From the NCBI RefSeq assembly GCF_958979055.1, contig NC_084890.1:24650149-24714148 (forward strand): DNA of 64,000 nucleotides. The letters are read 5' to 3'. A program made the position numbers and the translations under genes. The DNA comes from Alnus glutinosa. Taxonomy: Eukaryota; Streptophyta; Magnoliopsida; Fagales; Betulaceae. Of the stretch, positions 58,901-64,000 are shown one piece after another. Position 1 is the stretch's first letter, and each line of letters begins with the position of its first letter. The notes beneath the pieces are model-generated. The model was not told the DNA's origin. It saw only the letters and a program-made list of their open reading frames with translations, and ran no database searches.

Positions 58901-61120
58901 CATTTTCTAGGGTGTTCTCTAAGGAAAATACAAAAAACTAGTAAAATCATAAAAAAAGGTATGGAGCCCCCAAATGGATAACACTGAACATATGCAAAGC
59001 TTATTCTCTACAGTTTCTGCAGAAACAACGTGAAGAAAAAGATCATTCAGCCACAAACAATCAAGTTTTGGTACCAAGTGAACAAAAAAAGAACAATTGT
59101 GTCTTGTCTTGCAAAACACAAATCTTTCTTTCCATTTTATATGCACCCACATGTAGTCACAAACTCATTTGGTGCAAAGATTGAGAAGTGATGTTTATTA
59201 TATAAAGATTCATGGTTGAGATGAATTTTAGTGATATAGAATTCTTATAGGAAAATCTTTTAGAGGAGAGTGGTGGCTGATTTTATTTTACTGATACGAA
59301 AAATAAACAGGAAAACAAAGAGCAGGTTTTTTATTTTTCTCTTTTAAACTCGCTTTAATTTATTAATCTCCTTGATTTCCACCTAACCCTTTTACAATCT
59401 TTCCCAAATATTTTAAAATGATCCTGGATTTTCTTTCTCAAAGTAATTGATGGGGGAATTTGAATTTTTTTTGAAGACTTTAATATGTTAAATTAATCCC
59501 AAAAGTGTGTAAAATTTCATTAATTTTTAAATTACTCTGTTTTTTTTTGTTTGTGCATGATAAGTTTTGGACAGATAGGATCTTCTCGATCCCCACCTCA
59601 TCCCTTTACCATATTTTTCTAATGTTTTAAATTGACCCCAGATTTTGTTTCTTAAAATATTTAGAATGTTGAATTGATCCAAGAAAGTCATCAGTTTTGA
59701 TTGGTTGTGGTTGCGCCCAGTTTGCCATTGTAAGTTAAATTTTAAATACTTTCTTTTAACATCTTGAATGGGCCTAATATAGCTCTTTTAATTTGTTGAT
59801 TCAGAAGAGGAAGCATGAAGGAAATGGAGATCTTCTTGATACACGTAAACATCAAAAGATCCAGGTAATGAAGGGGAAGTTGGACTAATTGAGTTTGGCA
59901 TGAATGCTCCTGGTGCTCATTCCTTTTTCAATCTTTATGCTTTGCATTTTACTTGCAATTTGTGCTAGTCTGATAACAGTTCCTTTCACATCAGAACACT
60001 ATGATAACTGCAACGGGAAAGCTAAAGTTTACGGGCTGAAAACAACTCGCTTGGCTTGGTTGGGATGTTACTCTTTGTTCTTAACAACCTTCAGGTACGA
60101 ATTACCCACTTAAATCTAGAACAATAATCAAGAGAACAACCAATTAACCGAAGTATATAAAAACCAAAATTATTATCCATGTACGTCAGCTTTTATCCTT
60201 TGGAAGCTTGTAATTCTTCTTGATATAGACTGATGTGAAATCTAATGCCAGAGCAGTAAAAATATGATTTTGTTGTTGTTGTTGTCGTCGTCATCTTCTT
60301 TGTTTAAAGTGAAATCCATACTTGCTTTACCAGCTTTGTCTCAGCATTCCCACTATAGCCACTGGGCATGTGTAGCTTCTGTAAACAACTATACAACCTG
60401 AGACAAAATTCTCTTTGTTTAATTAACTTCATCTTACTCCGGATGCCATAATGCAACCACAATGTTTCATCTGTCTCTTCCTGATATGCATACTGCAAAA
60501 CGACAGTGGTTTATCAGTTTTCTTGTTGACTCATATTGCTCTCTTTAAATATGTACACAAATTTTTGGGAAAAATGGAAAATTAATCCTTGTGTTTTACT
60601 TGATTTGCAATTAGCTCCATGTGATATCAAAATGAACTTAAAACTCCCTAAGGTATACCAAAAGAACAATTTACTCCGAGCAACCAAATTCTGTCTACTG
60701 AATTAACAGATTCCGATAGTGCGACATGTCAGAGCCAATATAATTATGACACATGTCCTACTTAAGTCTCAGTATTACTCTGACGGAACCTATTAATTTT
60801 GTGGACAAAATGTGATTGTAGGGTGAAAATTTTTCTTTCGGCATATCTCAGGGACCTTTGAGTTCATTTTGATACCACATGGAGCTAATTGCAAATCAAG
60901 TAAACTGCATGGACTTCACCACTGTTGTTGGGTAGGAATGGATGGACTGAAAAACTCTATGAATTTTAGGATTAGTTTGAAAAGCCTTTATTCATCAACA
61001 ATAAGAAAAGGTGCCTGGCATAGGGATATAAAAACCCATGACGTTTGCTCAATCTCATCTCCATGCTCTCTGACTGAAATTTTTTCTTCTCTTGATGCAG
61101 AGAAGCGGCGGATCATGCTG
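48169..61120 (+). CDS. MED19: Mediator subunit 19 (MED19)
   Basis: Five coding exons join in frame (199 residues): 48169-48199, 57161-57450, 57642-57839, 59805-59864, 61100-61120. Exon 1 is tiny (MDLEGRKFGRG), exon 2 carries the conserved core GPRELGGAVDLINQYKLWPH, HEFFCKKSLPLSISQTHYLH and NVVGDTEIRKGEGMELDQLF, and exon 3 the Lys/His/Asp-rich HKKHKHRHKDES tail. By family knowledge this is a head/middle-associated Mediator subunit that links transcription factors to RNA polymerase II in the nucleus. All joints are GT-AG. The C-terminus is uncertain: with the exon at 61100 it ends KIQRSGGSC, and by reading on past 59864 it ends KIQVMKGKLD. Neither shows the KSSK..RVAG end I remember from Arabidopsis. 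Intron 1 is about 9 kb. Confidence 0.85.
49825..52178 (+). mobile_element. ORF1-only LINE (non-autonomous), about 2.35 kb, nested, with TSD
   Basis: It is flanked by GAAAGAAATGATAGGAGTTG (49804 on) and GAAAGAAATGATAAGAGTTT (52179 on), a 20-bp target duplication with two changes. It starts with a short leader and a (CT)n tract (49868-49911), and ends CTTTACGCTTTTATTAATC-TTATC plus A9. Between is an ORF1 but no endonuclease or reverse transcriptase. The 3' end resembles that of L1-type LINEs in this genome (compare 58341-58412), so it probably moves on their enzymes. It lies in the MED19 sense direction. Confidence 0.85.
50160..51994 (+). pseudogene. LINE ORF1-like protein, one frameshift and one stop
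   Basis: The frame opens MESKTFVFSVLDG and passes FREDRES at about 50357. A one-base shift is then needed to continue as LIARRGCNQAGRFLEAASFG and GGWGWIKFSDELRK. An in-frame TAG at 50798-50800 interrupts it, after which the same frame runs on to 51994 (GFNLAFGWAAKKLLGRLARN, a Ser/Pro-rich middle, an acidic region around EEVEDDYWDGLPLDWALEGD, basic KGKAHMM end). Total about 611 residues. Plant LINE ORF1 proteins bind RNA, but I see no complete zinc knuckle here. The two lesions mean it is not translated whole. Confidence 0.75.
53650..54010 (+). repeat. Reiterated GCCACGT..AGCAAAACCG modules in solo LTR U3
   Basis: Within 360 bp upstream of the LTR's TATA box, the words GCCACGT(G/T), (T)AGCAAAACCG, CATGCCA and GTGTCA recur in irregular order: GCCACG at about 53668, 53698, 53780, 53807, 53844 and 53900, and AGCAAAACCG or near variants at about 53706, 53788, 53813 and 53882. 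These are worn tandem modules with G-box-like cores. Tandem enhancer modules are usual in U3 of plant LTRs. Confidence 0.6.
54041..54050 (+). promoter_or_regulatory. TATA box of the solo LTR
   Basis: CTATAAATAG follows a CT-rich GCCTCTAATTTTTT and precedes GGGCTGCTCTG. It is the best TATA box in the element and points into MED19 intron 1 in the sense direction. Confidence 0.6.
57994..58015. repeat. Run of 22 G in MED19 intron
   Basis: An uninterrupted G run, next to TTTTTTTGTGTTT. It could form a quadruplex or be a slippage or assembly artefact. Together with the 25-C run at 7342-7366 these are the two longest G/C homopolymers I noticed in the window. Confidence 0.9.
58035..58128. repeat. 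47-bp tandem duplication in MED19 intron 3
   Basis: 58035-58081 and 58082-58128 are two copies that share AGTAGCATTTCTAGTGTCAA and differ at three or so positions (GTATCACTACCC against ACATCACTACCT). Confidence 0.85.
58341..58412 (-). mobile_element. Extremely 5'-truncated LINE tail, 72 bp, 14-bp TSD
   Basis: The perfect 14-mer CTAACCTTCAATGG flanks it (58327-58340 and 58413-58426). On the minus strand the insert reads CCTGTGTACTTAGGGACGCT, then TTTTAATAAAG, CTTACTTATC and poly-A, the same 3' end as the ORF1-only element at 52100-52178. It is therefore a dead-on-arrival copy. Confidence 0.9.
60570..60905. mobile_element. Foldback MITE in MED19 intron 4
   Basis: Arms of about 70 bp pair: TTTACTTGATTTGCAATTAG then CTCCATGTGATATCAAAATG on the left, mirrored by CATTTTGATACCACATGGAG then CTAATTGCAAATCAAGTAAA on the right. 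Central parts also pair (ACTGAATTAACAGATTCCG). No clear target duplication. Confidence 0.8.
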
Positions 61121-64000
61121 AGGGAGCAATTGAACTTTGAGAGATTCAATATTATTGTTTGATGCAGTCTTGTTAGCTTTTCTTTTTTGCCTTTTTCAAT
61201 GGATGAACCTAACACTGTACCAGATATTTAGATATAATCTAGTTTTGAACTCTTTGCGGCACCTAAACACTGCAGCTTATGAACGATAGGATTGAGTTAG
61301 CGTTTGTTATAAATACATTGGAAGTTTTTCAATGACAGCAACTCAATTCCTATTGGTGTACTTCAACCCGGGCTTCACCATAGAGAAATGCTACGGATAC
61401 CAAATGTTTTACCAAGAGATGATTACTAAAATGATGTGGAGCTTATTCATTGGAGAGAATCAACACAATTAATACTAATGAATAAGCTCCACATTATTTT
61501 GGTAACCATTTCTTGATAAAAAATTTGGTATCCCTAACATTTTTTGAGCCATATACTATTCTATTAGATTCTCTACACAAAATATTTGAAGTCTCTCATC
61601 CATTTTAATCAAAGGGTTCTATTTGATCATCGTTCTTGGAAATGTGTTTCTAATGAATATAAATGCTATAGTCTAATTTTGAGATGTTGCGTGTCAAGAA
61701 ATCGAATCACACCGAGTTATATACTCCGGAAGGAACGAATCAACATTTAAGAACGACGCTCTTCTATTATTCTATAGCAGTATGGGATTTTTCCTTATTC
61801 TGACTTTATTCTTTATTTCGGATTATTATGGTTTAGTATCGACAAGAATATTTTGTACCACCAAAATTATTTCTAAGTGCGCTCTAATATTGGGTTTTCC
61901 TGATCCATTCTATATAAACTACAACCAAGTCATTGGGCGTCATCTGAAACGATTACCTCTGTTTTCTTTTTTCTTTTCTTTTTTTCCTGAGAAACAAACA
62001 GAGCTTCGCGTGTACTTTTCACCACCCATTGCATGGCACCAAGAAACCCAAAAGCAAACAGAGCTCCTAAGCGTCATAGTTCAGACACTAATTAAGCTCT
62101 TGACTCTATTATTCTTTGTAATAAAAACACAGCAAAATAATACTAGATTTTTTTTTTTATTTATTAATAAAGAAAATATTGGACAATCTTACCTGAAAAT
62201 TGATGCTATATTTTGGTAAAAATTATGGAATTGGAAGAGCCGCGACGTTGTTTGCATAGAGTTTGAGACCACTTTTTATTTTATTTATTCTAGCACGTTT
62301 GGGACTGAGAGGCAGGGACTAGCGTCATATAATTGGACTACCTTTTAATAAAAAGATATGATATACTGCCACCCTACGACACAATTATTAACTTTATTTA
62401 TTTATTTTATTAAACAAAAAATAAAAAAAAATCATAGAAATAAGTTAGAATCTGGTTGTGTTTTTTTTTTTTTTAAAAAAAAACATTAAAAAAGTTTTTT
62501 GAAAAAAAGTCAATAATTATGCATTTAAGTGACGAAATATCATTTCTCTTTAACAAATAGGACCGAACAAAAATTATTTAGCCTAAAAGCATAAAATAAG
62601 ACAAATTTTGAATAAATCTACCTATCACGGAATGCCAAAGAGATAGGTTTTGGGGGCCCATCAAAAGGTTGTTGAGCCTACGAACGTAGCGAGACGGTTG
62701 ATTCTTTTTTTAACATATGTTTTTGAGCCGACCAAACTAATTAATGTTCTGAAAGCGGCATTATGATGAAGAGGATCTGATCATGGATGATAAATTAGGG
62801 CTTAGAGCTCCACGTATTTGATTATGATCATTATAAATTATCCGTTCGAATTTAAGAGAATATGAACGATTGTGAGAGACCACTTATAAAACTTACTTTA
62901 CCAAATAAAAATGAGATTGTCCAATCACTTATCCGGTCGGATAGATCTTTTAAGTAGTCTTTTATAATCGTTTGTCCGAATTCTCTTAAATTTGATCAAA
63001 TAATTTAAGCTTGCTATGATATTTATGTGACGTTTCCCATGTTGTTTGGTAAATATTTGTATATATATAAAGTTGGCTAGGCGTGTCACCTAGGGTTATT
63101 AATTAGCTCCTACAATATATTAAGCCCATGTTAATTAATAGGGGTAATTACCTTTTTCCTCCATGAACTACCAAAAAATGCGCGATGCTCCCATGAACTA
63201 CCAACTAGACCAAAATAGGGAATTCAACTACCAAAGACAATCATTTTCTCCCCTTCCGTCAGTTAGAGTGGTTAAAAGAAACAGTCAACGGGTCATGTGC
63301 CGTTTTACATGGGGGCATGTTGGAAGATGGTGGTAGTTCATGGGGGGAAAAGATGAAGAAAATGAGGGTAAAACGGCGTGTGACGGTCACGTGACCCGTT
63401 GACCGTTTGTTTTAACCTCTTTGACTGACGGAAGGGGGGAAAATGGTTGTCTTTGGTAGTTGAATGTTCTATTTTGGTCGAGTTGGTAGTTCATGGGGGC
63501 ATCGTGCATTTTTTGGTAGTTCATGAGGAGAAAAGGTAATTACCCCTAATTAATATTTTAACACCAAAATGAAAGGGTAAACTGTGGGAGTTAAGGCATG
63601 GATTTACGACCTCTAACTTTGATATGATGTCATGTTAAATAATTATTTAGGAGCAAATGACACGTGAACTATGTTAGTTGAAAATGTGAGATATATTGTA
63701 GAGTTAAAGCTCGAACTCAAGATTTTTGTTCTGACATTATGTTAAATTACAACGTATTCTAAAATCTTAAATTGATAGAAAATGATGGATTTAATTTTTA
63801 GGAGTAATTATCTTTTTCCCCATGAACTATTCGTTTCTGTCAATATGCCTCCATGAATTGACACTCTCACACCCAACCGCATCGAACTATCATTTACTTA
63901 CTAAAACCCTCATTCCGTTGGGAAATATCGTTAAATTGGATATAATATTCTCTTTTTAAACGTTAAATCTTGTTAAAAGACAGAAATACCATCAAATAAA
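61121..64000. other. Right-end intergenic region with several MITEs
   Basis: No gene was recognised. 61385-61545 is an inverted-end MITE (ATGTGGAGCTTATTCATT and mirror AATGAATAAGCTCCACAT). 62350-62550 resembles the element at 36291-36466, and 62830-63020 the one at 33475-33672. 63600-63780 is AT-rich. From about 63800 to the edge the sequence looks like the left arm of another foldback element (CCCCATGAACTA, TTCCGTTGGGAAATATCGTT). The 145-codon frame at 61782-62219 has no family features. Confidence 0.5.
63141..63546. mobile_element. Foldback element, 406 bp, 9-bp TSD
   Basis: It begins GGGGTAATTACCTTTTTCCTCC and ends GAGGAGAAAAGGTAATTACCCC. It is flanked by the perfect 9-mer TAATTAATA (63132-63140 and 63547-63555). 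The arms pair over most of the length: ACTACCAAAGACAATCATTTTC with GAAAATGGTTGTCTTTGGTAGT, and AACGGGTCA with TGACCCGTT. It has the same ends-and-duplication logic as the 1849-2684 element, but a different sequence family. Confidence 0.9.

Noticed and set aside
61782..62219. 145-codon frame at the right end
   Set aside because: Phe/Leu/Ile-rich, A/T-driven, no motif, no splice partner and no upstream promoter signal that I could see.
1..64000. CRISPR arrays, operons or bacterial mobile elements
   Set aside because: No regularly spaced direct repeats; gene structure, splice sites and transposon types are those of a plant nucleus.

Overview
The window is nuclear DNA of a flowering plant, most likely a woody eudicot. 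It is AT-rich, its genes are split by GT-AG introns, and gene islands are separated by degenerate transposons. The recognisable proteins are plant-specific versions: a SKIP19/FBL23-like F-box, a plant-type BRCA1 with an extended PHD finger, a DYW-class PPR protein, a ubiquitin-like/BAG co-chaperone and Mediator subunit 19. I cannot name the species.

Layout. 0.9-13.4 kb (- strand): a tandem family of SKIP19-like F-box/LRR genes. One copy (6.5-9.4 kb) is intact. One (10.4-13.3 kb) has two frameshifts. One (0.9-1.2 kb) keeps only exon 1 and has lost the ancestral start codon. An 836-bp foldback element with a 9-bp target duplication sits beside them at 1.85-2.68 kb, and two retroposons sit upstream of the frameshifted copy. 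18.2-19.5 kb (+): a two-exon coiled-coil protein of unknown function. 20.1-27.7 kb (-): a 14-exon BRCA1 orthologue that I could splice into one 1029-residue frame. 30.2-32.2 kb (+): a single-exon DYW PPR gene, divergent from BRCA1; as I recall, Arabidopsis has the same pair (At4g21065/At4g21070). 34.3-39.8 kb (-): a four-exon BAG1-4-type gene with a 3.3-kb intron. 48.2-61.1 kb (+): a MED19 gene whose first coding intron is about 9 kb long. That intron holds an ORF1-only LINE nested in an older LINE tail, and a 2.4-kb solo LTR with a perfect 5-bp target duplication.

The genes do not form a pathway. BRCA1 is DNA repair, MED19 transcription, BAG protein folding, PPR organellar RNA editing and the F-box protein ubiquitin ligation. 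The main interest is structural: many transposon insertions can be given exact boundaries and target duplications by eye, two can be checked against an empty or equivalent site in a paralogous repeat, and the F-box cluster is caught at several stages of decay. Exon boundaries were worked out by hand from splice consensus, frame continuity and recalled family sequences; no alignment or search was run.
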